Source of the DNA: Neodontobutis hainanensis
Lineage: Eukaryota; Chordata; Actinopteri; Gobiiformes; Odontobutidae
DNA: 64,000 nt
Assembly (NCBI GenBank): GCA_024349245.1
Contig: JALDNG010003464.1
Coordinates: forward strand, 17,556-81,555
Direction: 5' to 3'
The notes below the pieces were generated by a model. That model saw nothing but the letters and a program-made list of their open reading frames with translations. It was not told where the DNA came from and did no database searches. The stretch's first letter is position 1. Every line of letters begins with the position of its first letter. Below are positions 44,641 through 57,092 of the stretch, piece by piece. The translations under genes were made by a program, and so were the position numbers.

Positions 44641-44761
44641 AAAAATAAGTTTAGGATTCACGCTGTAAAATATTACATCAAGTCCGTGTCCGTTTTGATT
44701 TTCAATAGTTGTTTTACTTACATTTTTGTTTCCAAACAGAAGCTTTTGGCTTGTACAGGTC

Positions 44762-46051
44762 TTAAGGCAAGGCAAGGCAATTTTATTTATAAGCACAATT
44801 CATACACTGGGTAACTCAAAATGCTTTACAGAAATAAAAGACAATTTACAAGATTTAGATTCAGAAACATAAGAAAAATTAAAAGCATTATAAAAGAAGA
44901 GTGCAGATAAAAAAAAATTAAGTTTTGGTGTAGGCGGAGCTAAAAGGAAGGTTTTTAACCTCCCTTGAACATTGTTACAGTTGAGGCTTGTTTTACTTCA
45001 TCTGGGAGGTTGTTCCAGGTTTTGCTGCTTGAAACTTAAACGCTGCTTCACCAGGTTTAGTTCTAACTCTGGGCACGAGCAGAAGGTCTGTCCCAGATGT
45101 TCTCAGAGTCCGAGGAGGTTCATAAGCTACTAGCATTTCAGAAATATATTCTGGTGCTAAACCATTAAGAGACTTGGTAGAACCCGAGCAGCCACGTTTA
45201 GAATAAACTGCAGCTGTCTTAACCCTCGTTTTGAGAGACCAGTGAGCAGGCCTTTACAGTATCTAACCTGCTGCAGATAAAAGCATGAATAAGTTTCTCT
45301 AAGTCTGGTTTAGACATTATCCCTTTGACTTTGGAAATGTTTTTAAAGTGATAAAATGCAGATGATGTAATTGACTTAATGTGACTGTGGAAATTTAAGT
45401 CTGAGTACATGATGACCTCAAGATTTCTAACTTGATTATTAGATTTTAGAGAAAGAGACTCGAGGTGACTGCTGACTCTTTCTCTTTGTTTCTGTTCCCA
45501 AAGATAATTAGTGTTGTCTTGTCTCTGATCAGTTGGAGAAAATAATTTTGCATCCACACATCAATCTGTTCAATGCAGTGACACAGTGAATGGATTGGTC
45601 CATTTTCAGCTGCTGTGAGTGAAATGTAAATGTGTCATCTGTATAATTATGGTAGGATGCGCCACAGCTGTGTATTAACTGGCCTAAAGGAAACATGGAA
45701 AGATTGAATAATAGAGGTCCCACGATGCCTTCTGCCTCTTCCTGATCACTTTAACCTTTACAGGAGCAATGGCGTCCATAACATTTAAAACAAATGAAGT
45801 GTAACAATTCAACAAATCATCAACTTGACCTGATCAGTTATCTGTGCAGATAACTGAAAACATTTCTGTAACACATTAATAAAATCATGACACTGTTGGG
45901 GCAATTCTGACAAAATCGACTCTCTAAGAATCCAAAGGGACAAATTAGATAAAATCTGGAATAAATGGATCACATTTATAGCAAAATTCTTTACTATTTT
46001 TACGTCCCCATTGTGTTTTATTATTCTAGATTTATCATTATTCCCTTTCAT
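44762..46051 (-). mobile_element. CR1/L2-like LINE with internal deletion
   Basis: The 3' tail at 44762-44840 (plus-strand GGCAATTTTATTTATAAGCA, CTCAAAATGCTTTACA) is typical of fish LINE ends. Moving 5' on the minus strand, 45219-45557 has the post-palm region (VRNLEVIMYSDLNFHSHIKS and LIHAFICSRLDT). 45529-45723 has GPLLFNLSMFPLGQLI and YTDDT, the catalytic block. 45809-46051 has endonuclease-like PQQCHDFINVLQKCFQLSAQ, closely related to the endonuclease at 64-366. The finger/palm between them is missing. The element is inactive. Confidence 0.8.
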
Positions 46052-46230
46052 GTGATAAGTGAGGAAGAACCCTGTTTTGCCTGGCTTTGTGTGCCCTATT
46101 TCCTGGACCTGTTTATTGCAAAGTAATAAATCATGAAAGTATGACCCTGGGTTGTCAGTGGCACCTGGGCTGCTTTAAAGAAAAGACCCTGAGTAAATTG
46201 CTGTGGAACCCACAGTGTGTGGAGTGCAGG

Positions 46231-48039
46231 TCACAGAGACTCCAGCTCCTCTTCGTCCCGGGTCTGTGCAGGGACATAGTCCTGGCTGCAGTGCTGACAG
46301 CCTGCTGGACATGTCGGCTCCACTGAGTCCTGCTCCTCAGCCTCTTCCACTGATATTATCTGTTTGTTCTCAGTCTCACAGGTGTGTGGGACATGGAGCT
46401 GTTCCACTTTCTCTGGCTCTTCATTGGCCTCACATCTCACCCCGAGCTCTTTATTCTCTTTGTGATGGCCACAAACATCTGAAAGTACAGACATTATTTG
46501 TAAATGAAGGTATACATGGATTGAAGCATCGTAGTTAAGTTGATATGAACTTATTTAGTGACATTATAATTATTGTCCTTATTATCATTTTACATGAAGG
46601 CTGTGTGTGAAATATTACTGAGCGTTACTGTTCATTACAGGGAAAAGTGGCTCAGATCACATTTACAAATCCAAGCTGATCTTGATTTTGGTTTGCTCAT
46701 AACCAAAAGAAAAACATGATTTATTTTTGGTCACTACTTTTTTTTTCTTTTAATTGTAGGAGCTGACTAGGGGTCCATAGTGTCAGAGCGGTCAACACGC
46801 CTATCTCCCAGCAAGAAGCTTATGGGTTTGTTCCCAGGGCTTTCTGTGGAGTCCACATGTCCTCCTTGAGTTACGGCACTGTCCAAAGACTTGCATGAAC
46901 AGGTGTTTTTTAGACTGTGTATGTCTCTAAACTGTAGCTCTGCATGTGACCATCAGTCAAAAGAATAAATGAGAAAAATACATGTGTGAGAAATCTGATG
47001 TTCCATCATGTTCTAACCTGACCCTGGGGTCATTACCTGTTCTAACCTGATACTGGGGTCATTACCTGTTCTAACCTGGATACTGGGGGTCATTACCTGT
47101 TCTAACCTGACGCTGGGGTCATTACCTGTTCTAACCTGGCTGGGGTCATTACCTGTTCTAACCTGACGCTGGGGTCATTACCTGTTCTAACCTGATGCTG
47201 GGGGTCATTACCTGTTCTAACCTGATACGCTGGGGTCATTACCTGTTCTAACCTGATAGCTGGGGTCATTACCTGTTCTAACCTGATACTGGGGTCATTA
47301 CCTGCTCTAACCTGATGCTGGGGGTCATTACCTGTTCTAACCTGATACTGGGGGTCATTACCTGTTCTAACCTGATACTGGGGGTCATTACCTGTTCTAA
47401 CCTGATGCTGGGGTCATTACCTGTTCTAACCTGATGCTGGGGTCATTACCTGCTCTAACCTGATGCTGGGGGTCATTACCTGCTCTAACCTGATGCTGGG
47501 GGTCGTTATCTGCTCTAACCTGATGCTGGGGGGTCATTACCTGCTCTAACCTGATGGTGGGTGATGTTACCTGCTCTAACCTGATGCTGGGGGTCATTAC
47601 CTGCTCTAACCTGATGCTGGGGGTCGTTACCTGCTCTAACCTGATGGTGGGTGATGTTACCTGCTCTAACCTGATGGTGGGTGATGTTACCTGCTCCAGC
47701 CTGATGCTCGGTGCTGTGTCTGGAGGCTTGGGGCTTGGAGCTGTAAGGTCTCAGAGTGATGAGCAGAGAGAGGCCTGGGGGCCCACTCTGCCCTTCGTCC
47801 TGTCCGTTGTCTTTGTTCATGGAGCCGTGGTCGGCCGGAGCGGTTCGACCCCTCTGAGCGGGCCTTCTATGGGGCAGATGAGGGGTTTTATTCTGTGCAG
47901 AGCTGGTATCATGGTGAGCTCTGTCCTGGCGCAGAGGTCGGCCCCTGAAGACCAGGTCGGGGTAGGTCATCTGCATCTGGACTATAGACTGGTCCTCACT
48001 GTTGAGGCGCTGGGCCTGGGGCCGTGGTTCCACACACTC
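46231..48039 (-). CDS. Unrecognised spliced gene; last two exons
   Basis: The minus-strand exon 48039-47691 starts after CTCTACAG and reads ECVEPRPQAQRLNSEDQSIV onward through a basic, Gln/Arg/Pro-rich sequence to HQAGAG. It ends phase 1 at GAGCAG|GTAACATC. Exon 46478-46231 starts after TTTCAG and joins in phase: DVCGHHKENKELGVRC, an acidic Cys/Glu-rich tail, and a stop. The matching phase over two good splice sites is the main evidence that it is a real gene. No domain is recognised and upstream exons are uncertain. A frame at 48695-48940 (SGRKKTKNISIYKKPKAATL; YANTCPRCAVRS) could be an earlier exon, but its phase does not fit simply. The intron is filled by a minisatellite made from the donor site. 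Confidence 0.5.
46768..46975 (+). mobile_element. Degraded fish SINE-like repeat in the intron-less flank
   Basis: TCAACACGCCTATCTCCCAG, TGTGGAGTCCACATGTCCTC and CCAAAGACTTGCATGAACAG resemble the family at 16019-16413 in a strongly decayed form. Confidence 0.5.
47010..47723 (-). repeat. Minisatellite of about 24 units built on a splice donor
   Basis: Tandem units of 27-31 bp. On the minus strand each reads GGTAATGACCCCAGCATCAG then GTTAGAGCA, so almost every unit junction gives AGCAG|GTAAT or AACAG|GTAAT, a consensus-like 5' splice site. The right-most unit is the exon end at 47691. Units near it are mostly 30 bp and keep the GTAACATCACCCACC variant; units to the left are more variable in length. 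The 30-bp units are multiples of three, and the exon's frame stays open through several of them, giving an AGNDPQHQVR-type decapeptide. Confidence 0.95.
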
Positions 48040-48954
48040 CTGTAGAGAGCTCAGTGAGTGAGATTGTACAGAAGCTATTCACAAATTAATATTTTTTTTT
48101 CTGAGGAAATTTAGTTATATTTAAAATTCTCCTATTCTGCTTTTCTCCTGAATTTATTTATTTATTTTTGGTTGAATTTTTTGGCCTATAGCAGGTTTAA
48201 ATGTTTCTTATTTTAAAAACACTTAATCAGTAAATTCTGTAAACATGATCATTATCCTTCTTACTTTATCAGAAAACACATTCTGTTTTAGAGCCATTGT
48301 TTCACACTGGACAAAAATGCAGTTTAAACCTACAAACATCCGAATTTCTTCAACAAGACTGAAGGCCCAGTTAAAAACTACAGGTTGACATGAATTTACA
48401 ATTATAATCAGCTCTAACTTCTGTGAGGGCTCATGTGTCTTCAATCAGTCAAACATTGTTCTGTCCACACTGACGGTTTAAATTTTGATTTCTCACTGGC
48501 TTCAGTAGCATACAGTAATGTTTGTATTCACAGCTATATTCAAAGATAAAAAATAGAATCTCATCTGAAACACTTGGGGAAACAACTCGTTTAGAAGAAC
48601 ATTTCAAAGGCTTGTAAAACAAAACAGAGTGTGAAGCATTATATCTGTACACATGGTGAAGACTTTTTTACCTTCACCACTCAATATCCTCTCCTCACTC
48701 TTGAGCCGTGTCTTCTTCTTGAGACAAACATAAATACAGTAAAAAGGTACATTTTTCAAGTCTGGACAAACTCTCAGCAGCAGACCTTACTGCACATCTA
48801 GGACAAGTGTTGGCGTAAGCAACCATCACTGGAGACTTCTTCAACGTTGCAGCTTTGGGCTTTTTATAAATGCTGATGTTTTTTGTTTTTTTTCTTCCAG
48901 AGGAGTTCAAAGACATTGAATGTAAAGAGTGTTGCTTCAAATAAAAATCCTAAT
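48040..48954. other. Intronic or intergenic region upstream of the unrecognised gene
   Basis: Mostly AT-rich. The minus-strand frame 48695-48940 encodes a Lys/Ser-rich stretch and a CPRC motif, and could hold an upstream exon of the 46231-48039 gene. Two donor-like sites (LEKT|GTACC and GGTGAAG|GTAAAA) are present, but neither gives a phase that joins cleanly to 48039. Confidence 0.35.
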
Positions 48955-49670
48955 GTCCCCAGGGATTTACTCTGTCACTGATAAATGATAAGTAACATAT
49001 GTAGGATAAGCCTGTGAGTAGTTAGTGTTTTCATATAGTTTCAAATATGCATAAGATACTTTTAAAAGAAAATAGTTTATGAAAGGTTGAGGTTTGCTCA
49101 ACGACAAAAACTAAAATAATATCAACTATTGTTTAGGCTCTATCTGCCAAACTGTCAGACTGGATTGGATTGGTGTCAATTGGAGGAAATCAGCCTGGAT
49201 CAGTCAGCAGCCATAAAAGCGCTCAGAGAGACAGTGAAAGCCAGAATAGGGGTTAGCTTAACTCCATCAGCATCTCTTACCCTTGTCATAAAGCTACTGT
49301 AGCAAAAATCAATCAATCAAAGACTGAGAGAATACAATGATTTAATGAAGAGACTGTAGTGGAAGCACAAGGCCCGAGTAGAATAAGCATTCATACGTGC
49401 ACGAGGCCAGAGAGTGCGGCTCACCTGTGGGTCCGAGCGAACACGTGGGCAGAGATGGACTTGTCCCGTAGGTTAGGCCGCAGTAGGATGTCCTCATGGC
49501 AGGTGAACTGGTGGCTCCGGACATTACCGAGGACGCAGCAACTATATGTCACCCATAGCCTATGCTAACACAATATTAAATCCTGAAAGCTAACAAATAA
49601 GAGCGACGTTTAAGCGCACCGCCACGTACGTGCGTCACTGCCATGGAAACCAAACAGAACGCTGGTGGGC

Positions 49671-49678
49671 TATATAAG
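49671..49678 (+). promoter_or_regulatory. TATA box of the acidic-protein gene, copy B
   Basis: TATATAAG in the same context as copy A, followed by the same non-coding exon and donor. The core promoter is preserved between copies. Confidence 0.65.
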
Positions 49679-49843
49679 GCCGTGCTCGCTCAGAATATCT
49701 TTCTATTCACTGGAACGAAGCTGGTGCGTGGCCTTCTTAATGATTTAATATTAAACTACAATTACTTTTTGTAAAAAATAAAATAAAATAATCATTTGTG
49801 TTCTAATATGTTGCTCTTGTATGTTACAGGTTAGCTAAAGAAA

Positions 49844-51632
49844 ATGAGAAACGAGCCCCTGTTTGGTTTCCTGCCCTACTACGACTTGGATTTCTGGGCG
49901 GCAGGTAAGAAAATATATATATTTCTAACTATATAATGTTACCATAATGTCTTGAATGTTTCTTGTAATAAACTCTTGGATGAGGTTAGCGTATTTTAAT
50001 TGAAAAGTCATGGCATCTCAATCTCAATGTGTAAAAATTATATAATTGATACTGAGTGACTTTCATTCGACGATTTCTTCCTCTGTTATGATTAATATTA
50101 AGTGGTAATTGATTAAATCTATTTTCAAGGGTCCAAAGTTTATGATTATCATAGATTTTCATGGAAGATATGTAATTTTAACTTCTGGGCGTCGAATTTC
50201 ACAAATGTAGTAATACGTTTCCGGAAAAAAGATGGCGCCCGAGCTGACGTTCTAAATTGTAATGCATTGAGAATTTTCATATTATTTCCATGGAAACCAG
50301 CTGTTATGGTTTAATGGAGATGTCTCAGGTGTGAGGCAGGTTAATGCAGGAGCAGTCGGACTGAATAGAATTAATTTTGTCTTAAACACTAATAACAGCT
50401 CCATTAGGAATTAAACTCTATAAATGTTTGGCCCAAGTGACGAGTTCAATGAATTTATGAGAAATAGATAAATAAATAACACAATTGCCTACTGCAGTTT
50501 GCACAAGTATAAACCTGATACCAATACCAATAATTTATTTCAAATCACGTTTCAACTTCCTCCTCTGTACTTACATACAAAGTTAGACACACAAATCATT
50601 TCTGTTTGGTAAAAATATTAAATTAATAATTATATAGTTTGAACAAATTAAGTGTTTATAATATAATATTGTGTTTATAACATGCGAATGAGCTTAAATG
50701 TTATTTAAACATTGTGCTCCAAAACTATGGAAGTCTCTGCCTGAGGAGTTCAGATCAGTTATCACTGTGACCACTATGAAAGCATAACTTATTGTGTTTA
50801 GTAAATTTTATCTAGTGTTTTATTTTTTATGCTAATGTATTTACTATTATTACTATTGTGTTTATGGATTTCTACGTGCTGCAAAGAACTTTGTAACTTT
50901 GTTTTGAAAGGTGCTATATAAATAATGGTTTTATTATTATTTTTATTAAACGATAATCATATTAAATATTAATGTTTTTAATGTTATACTAAATAGTTTA
51001 TCTTTATGTTCTCCACAGGCGACTTCCTTCGGATGTTGGATGTCGAACCCGCTTGACGGTGTCTTGGATCTTAGTGGTCCTGATCCCGCCCTCATCTACA
51101 GCTCCTCTGATGAGGGTGAGTATGAGGTAGCTCGTCATGAGGTACTTCGTCCTGTGCCTATCTATCCTTGCCTCTCCCCCGTCTATTCTGATGAGGAGGA
51201 GGAGGAGCGGGATGAAGACTCTGGATACGAGGGCGATGATGAAGATGAAGATGTTCATCATTTTCAGCGTCAGAGTTTTGGCGTGGCTGGCGTCAGAGGG
51301 AGCCTCCTGCTGAAGCTTTAGATCTGGTGATGCGGCGTCCCGCTCCCTTTCTTCAGCAACCAGCAGGAACTCCTTCTCCGGCGTTCAGCGGTCTCCAGAG
51401 GGTCTCTGAAGACGTTCTGGAGCCTGCCCTGTCTCCAGCTCCTGCTCTTTCCTCCCCAGCCTTCACTGGATCCACAAAACGATCCCTTGAAGAGAATGAC
51501 GGTGAGGAACCTCGCCCCAAGAGGCTACGCTTGGCCGAGGCTGAAGAAGGCACTGACGATCCTTTCCCATCTACCTCTGCTGAGACACCCAGCGCCTTCC
51601 GTCCTTATGTCCGCCACCAAGACTCCATCTAG
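49844..51632 (+). pseudogene. Acidic nuclear-type protein gene, copy B (two frameshifts)
   Basis: Coding exon 49844-49904 is almost identical to copy A and again ends phase 1. The large exon 51019-51632 follows CTCCACAG. An extra base at 51051-51057 puts a TGA in the joined frame. A second lesion at about 51270 (one C lost) shifts the frame again after the acidic block and ends it at 51321. The C-terminal part with the basic cluster (KRLRL) is still open from about 51327. Two independent lesions make this copy less intact than copy A. The internal ATG at 51040 would give only the acidic block. Confidence 0.6.
50705..50945 (+). mobile_element. LINE 3' tail in the intron, copy B
   Basis: The same insertion as at 26580-26820, inherited through the segmental duplication. 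Confidence 0.7.
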
Positions 51633-52004
51633 AATCTCTGCAGCATCAGCTGTAGATGATTCTCTTAGGCTCTTTGTTCGAACATCAAACCGGAGCCTAT
51701 TTACATCTTATATGTTTTTTGTTCTTTTTTGTTACCTTTAGTATTAGAGTGTGTGTATAAAAAAAAAAAAAAAACATTTCCACAAAAAAATTGCTAAAAG
51801 GCAAGGAATATTATGTAGGATTTTTTATATTATTATTTACATAGTATTAATACTAAAATAACATTGGAAACAAATAGAAGAATTCTAAAAATATATGTGT
51901 AACTCATTAGTTTTACCCCGAGTAACAAAACCAGACTGTTTTGTTACTACTTTTTCAAGGATTTCCTCCATAGTACGCCTTGCCTTGAATTTATACTTTA
52001 TTCC

Positions 52005-52918
52005 TCCCACATTGGGAGAATGTACATAGTTGTAATGGAGTTATGGGGTCGTCTACTAACTGGAGGGTTGATGGTGCGACCCCTCCTTGCTTTATTTCCT
52101 TTTAATAGTACTTTAATATACGTTAAATGAATTTGCTTTTTCTTCTTCCCACACTAGGCCAATGTACATCATATAGCTGTATAGAAGTTTTAGGTTATAA
52201 TGGTGTAACTGGTCTGGATGTAGAGGGGGTTGTCCACTAAACCGGAGGGTTGGTGGTACGATTCCCACCTGCTTGCTTTATTTAAATTCGTTTTTTACCT
52301 TTATTATATTACTTATAATAATAATTATATAATAATTATATTACATATAATTCTAAGCTAAGTTAATTTAACATGCTCTTTATTCTCCCAAACTAGGCTA
52401 ATGCTCACATTATGTTTTTATATTAGGAGTCATATGTTTATGTAAATTTAAATAAGGAATTGAAGTAGTGAAGTTATAAGTGAAAAGAAGCAGTGTAGAG
52501 TAAGAAGGTAGAGTATATCAGCCACTAACTGGAGAGCTGGTGGTGTGAGCACAAGTTCTCTTTGAATTGTTAAAGCTAAAGGTAAGAAATGTCCTCAGAT
52601 CTTCATTATTTCCTGTTATTTCCTGTTGCCTGTAATACTCACAATGTCTATTCTTTATTACGATAATTTAAAATATAGAGGGCTGGGACATTCAAGACAG
52701 AGATGTACAGCTGAATAAACAGTGTTTGATATAGTTGTACATTTTATACATTAATCTTATACCACTTATACTGTTAAGGGTCAGGGGAGGCTGGAGCCCA
52801 TCCCAGCTGCTTTGGCTGTGAGGCGGGGTACACCACAGACAGTCACCAAATATATGCAGGGCAAAAGGACAGACAACCCACCTTCAATTACCATGAGAAA
52901 TTTAGAGTCACCTAAAAA
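52005..52918 (+). repeat. Copy B of the three B-box-like units and inverted SINE piece
   Basis: This matches 27880-28405 and 28612-28755. Copy B keeps CTCCCACATTGGGAGAATGT upstream of the first core; that stretch is deleted in copy A. Confidence 0.6.
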
Positions 52919-52987
52919 TTAAATTAAAGTTCATTAGAGTACAATAATGTATTGTTTTCACTCTAATGAAGTATTTCTCTGATTTAG

Positions 52988-53607
52988 GTATTTCTCCAGA
53001 GACGTGGCTGAGGGCAACACAGATGTATCCTGCCCCTGCCCCAGTAAGTATTTTATCTCTGAATCTATATGGTTTAAGTTTAATCAAAGCAGTATATTTT
53101 ACCAAGAACGTCCGCATTTTCCAGCCAGGAAGAAAAAAAAGAAGAGTTGCCAATCCTGCTGGACTACAACCTGCCTGTGATCCTGTCCAGTTTGGAGGAT
53201 AAAACCTAGGGAACCAAAAACACCTTTCCTGATGAAAAGCCCATCTACTAAAGCCAGAGGAACCCAGACTCACAGGTAAGAATAAAGCTTGGTTTAATGC
53301 TGTTAGAATATGTTTTGTTGTATTGTATTTTCTAATGTGGTCTTGGTGCACCTGTTTTGGTTGTAGTTCCAAGTTGAAGGGTCCTGTGCCCTTCTTCACA
53401 TCAAAGACGACCTCCTCTGCATCAGCGTCTCCAGACGACACAACAACAAACACAGCATGTGACGGTGGAAAGAAGAAAGAAGAAGAAGAAGAAGAAGAAG
53501 AAGAAGAAGAAAGCATAAGGAGAAGAAAGCATAAGGAGAAGAAAGAAGAAGAAAGCATAAGGAGAAGAAAGAAGAACCAGAAGACTACACAGAAGATTTT
53601 ATTTTAA
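52988..53607 (+). pseudogene. Lysine-rich spliced gene, copy B
   Basis: Exon-like blocks correspond to those at 28826-29400. The ATG is changed to GTG, and one base is missing after AAGAAGAGTTG, which shifts the frame of exon 2. As a result the alternative frame (GISPETWLRATQMY, then PGRKKRRV) runs longer here than in copy A and ends at about 53202. The GAA tract is short, followed by repeated AAGCATAAGGAGAAG units. Confidence 0.35.
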
Positions 53608-55658
53608 ATTATTTTTAAATAAATAACATGAACTAAAGAACTCAACCATTCTGTTTTTATTTTAAAATCACATGTTGTACACAATAAATGGTCTGAATAC
53701 AATCTTAATTATTTGAAGCATATCTTTCTGTGCTGAGAAGTCTAATTTAATCCTTCACAAAATTATACAGAACACATGATATTCATGAAGGTTGTTAGGT
53801 ACACCTAAACAGCCAAATGTCTCAAAGAAAATGAAAATGTTCAAAAGTTTTATTAGCATTGAGTCTAGATCATTGTATTTATTTCAATACATTTGGTGAA
53901 GGTTGAACAGAGCAGCCACAGCAACAAAATGACATTTATTTAAAATGTTGATGTTATTTCAATACACTTTATTTTTTACTTGAAAGACTTCCTACTAGAA
54001 CCAGTTCAGGATAGTTGGGGGCTGTGTTGTTGGTTTAAATGTTGACGCTTTCACAGAGACCACCTGGGCAGGGTTTAGGACCATTTCAAGGTTGCAGCAG
54101 CAGTCTGTGCAGTCCATAGGAACCCTACAGTCTCTGTTAGAACCTGACATTTTCTAACTAATGGTTCTTTGTATTGACACAAGGTAGAATTTGAAGCCTT
54201 TTTGATCATATAAATGACTTTAATCAATATAATTTTACCCCATGATTTAGAGATGATTTAGGGAGAACCAGTTGAGAGTCTAGCTCTCTTTCACAATGGT
54301 GCACAGCAAGATAATACACACAAAAAGAAACTAACAAAGGTTTACATAATTTACACAATAAATGTGTATTGTAAATTCAGACGTCAAAAACAATAAAAAC
54401 TCTAAAATAATCAAATCGAAAAGTCAATCAAAGTTTTTGCACTATTTCTCCTTTGCTCAATTTGTGTGCTTTTGCCAAAGCTGTGTTCTACTGTTTTGCC
54501 AGAGAGACAGAGAGCATTATGGGCCACGGCACCTGAGCCGGGAAGCAGAGCGAGGCAGGTGATTAATGCTCACAGGACACACAGGATAAATAAACAAAGC
54601 AGATCCACAGTCAGAACAGGGAGGTCTCTGTCGTGGAGCCCACTTGCTTTTGTGTTTCAGTGAGATCACTGTAATGTCCGGCTTTTAGGGGAAAATGGTT
54701 CGAGTAGGTATGAACCATTAAGGCTGATACACAGGTGCAGCTAATTATATTGATGCTTTTTTCCCCAAACATTTAACTTTTATAACAGCTTCTATTACTT
54801 TCAATGTAATATACTTTATTATTTATGATCAGACAGAAAGCGAACAATGGGCAGATGATACCCCCAGGTGAGTCAAAGAAGCTATGATAGTGTTACAAAT
54901 AAACAAATAATATAGGACTCAAGGTGCATTTAAAAAACAGAACCACAATTGATGTTTCTTTTTTTATTATACATTTTTTACACAAGGACTTGCACATTTT
55001 CCTTACCACCAATGTCCGCTTTTTTTGTGGTGAATAAAAGCCAACCTGGCAATGCTCCTCCGGCAGATTTGATGTTCCTCAAAGACACTGGTTGTTAGGC
55101 AAAACCTGTTTGTAATTACGAGGCAGAAATAGCTGTTTATTCCGACAGCATGGACATGTTTTGTAAGGACAGTGTGTGGTGGTCATAAAGAGTGGACTGA
55201 TTCCCTCCAGCTCAGTGACCGTAATACTTTACTGAAGACAATATTTTGTTACCAGTAAGAGAGAAGTCAACAAGATACATAATATACACAAATGAAGATT
55301 ACCTTATACTGCAACAAAATGAATAATTACCATAATACAAGCTGTGTAGACATGTTTCTTACATGACAATATTTAGTTGATTTACTGGTGAATGAAAACT
55401 TGTAAAACCACAGGATTTGTTTTGTACACAATGTTACACAAGAACCAAAAAACATTGCTTTATAGTATAATACATATTTATAAAATGAGAGGGAGTTTTA
55501 TAAAACCATAAAAGACTAGGGGTTGCACATAATTGATAGTTCAATGACATTTCATATACTTTAACAAAATTGTACATATTTTTATACATTACAAAAATAA
55601 CAACATACTTTGGTTGAAATAAAAATGTAAAAACAATGGACAAAATAAAAGGCAGCAT
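53608..55658. other. Non-coding, copy B of 29450-31503
   Basis: The same AT-rich sequence as in copy A, with scattered substitutions. Nothing recognised. Confidence 0.45.
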
Positions 55659-56723
55659 TAGGGACAAAAAGAAGCACCTTAAAAAGGTTTTGCTCTTCTT
55701 TAGGTTCTTTTGTTTCCAGTTTGGCAGGACATTGAACTCCACTCGACTCATTCCCAAAAGTGTCTGAAAAGTGTCAGTAAGTGACAGTGAAAGCCACGGC
55801 CGTCTCAGACATTATAATCTACAGTATTATAAACCACATAGACATTCAGTGTCTCACCTTGAAGTCCTCATCAGACAGGTGGTCCTCCAGGCGTAAGGGG
55901 TCCACACCCTCAGGTAGTGGCTCATTGGTCAGCTCCTCGATGGAGTACTGCTCCTTACTGAGCTTTGCTAGAGCCTCCTTCACTAAGATCACTTTGTTCT
56001 AAAGGCTCTCATTCTGAACACAAACAGATTTATCTTACTAAGTGTATGATTAATGTTAAATGTAATAATAATACCAAATCCTGACAGAGTGGGAATTGTT
56101 GTAAGGAACCACGTATTTCAAACGTTTGAGGCAACAATGTCATCACTCTCCCAGTGTGGGAATATGTTTGAGAATGTTAGGGGCTCACATCCTGCTAGGA
56201 CTAGATAGGCCTGTGGGTGGCGCTGAGGATTATTTTCTGAAAATCACACAGCAAGCTTCGATTAATACTTGAATTCTTCACTACAATTCAACACATACAC
56301 CTGACATAGTCCTCATGACCATGTGTGAGCTCTGACCTTTGCAGTACTGCATCACAGTCTCCATTGCACTTCCTCTCATGGTCCCAACGTATTTTAGCAC
56401 AACCTGTGAACTGTCTATCATCAGGCTGCCAGCCCTGCCACAGACACACCTCCATCCTGTTGTCCAGCAGGAACAGAGCTGGGAAAGGCACAACATTTGA
56501 TAATAAATTTACCATTTACATGTACAATTTTATACAAGCTTATTGGGAGTTGGGCTTTTATGTCTTTCACTGGAATCCTTTTCACTGTGTATGTGTCATT
56601 TTCATGTAATTTATTTTTGTCACCTGGTTGTTGTGCTGAATAAAGGTTCTCCTGCAGGAAAGGCAAGGCCATGACCCCCTCAGTGACTCTGGCGGGATAC
56701 AGCTGCTCCTCCCATTCAAACGC
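55659..56723 (-). pseudogene. svil: Supervillin C-terminal fragment, copy B
   Basis: Exon-like blocks at 56723-56624, 56478-56337, 55998-55858 and 55763 to about 55659 mirror copy A. The frameshift within the gelsolin-like repeat (about 56364-56368) is identical, so it predates the duplication. The headpiece end differs: an extra A after NLKKSKTFLRCFF alters the final residues and opens a long read-through frame (55434-55757) that is an artefact of the indel. Confidence 0.75.
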
Positions 56724-56844
56724 CTATGAGACCAAAACAGCCTGGTCCAATCAGGTTTAGTTTCAGGTCAACCCTCCCTCTAGAGATATAAGCTCAGCTC
56801 TCTTGAAAACCTAGTCCCGATGCCTTTGCTTTAACCTTTCCTAT

Positions 56845-57092
56845 GGGGTGCACTGACAGAGTGTTACTGTGGGTTCTCTCCGGGTACTCCAGCTTCCCCT
56901 CAAAGACATGCATGTATAGGTCAACTGGCAAATCTAAAGTATTCCTAGTGAATGAATGTGAGAGTGAATTGTTTTCTGTCAGTGTCTGTCTCTAAATGTC
57001 AGCCCTGCGACTAACTGGCCATTGTCCAGTGTGTACCCCATCACTCACCGCGACCCCTAATGGAACAAAGAGAAAGAAAATAAATGAATGAG
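56845..57092 (+). mobile_element. Degraded fish SINE-like repeat, copy B
   Basis: Counterpart of 32690-32940, with a small deletion in the CACTCACCCGCGACC region. Confidence 0.75.

Noticed and set aside
47010..47723. A CRISPR array
   Set aside because: The units are contiguous 27-31 bp repeats without unique spacers, in a fish genome, and grow from a splice donor.
55434..55757. A 107-residue minus-strand protein beginning in the villin headpiece
   Set aside because: It is a read-through created by a one-base indel at the end of the supervillin pseudogene in copy B.
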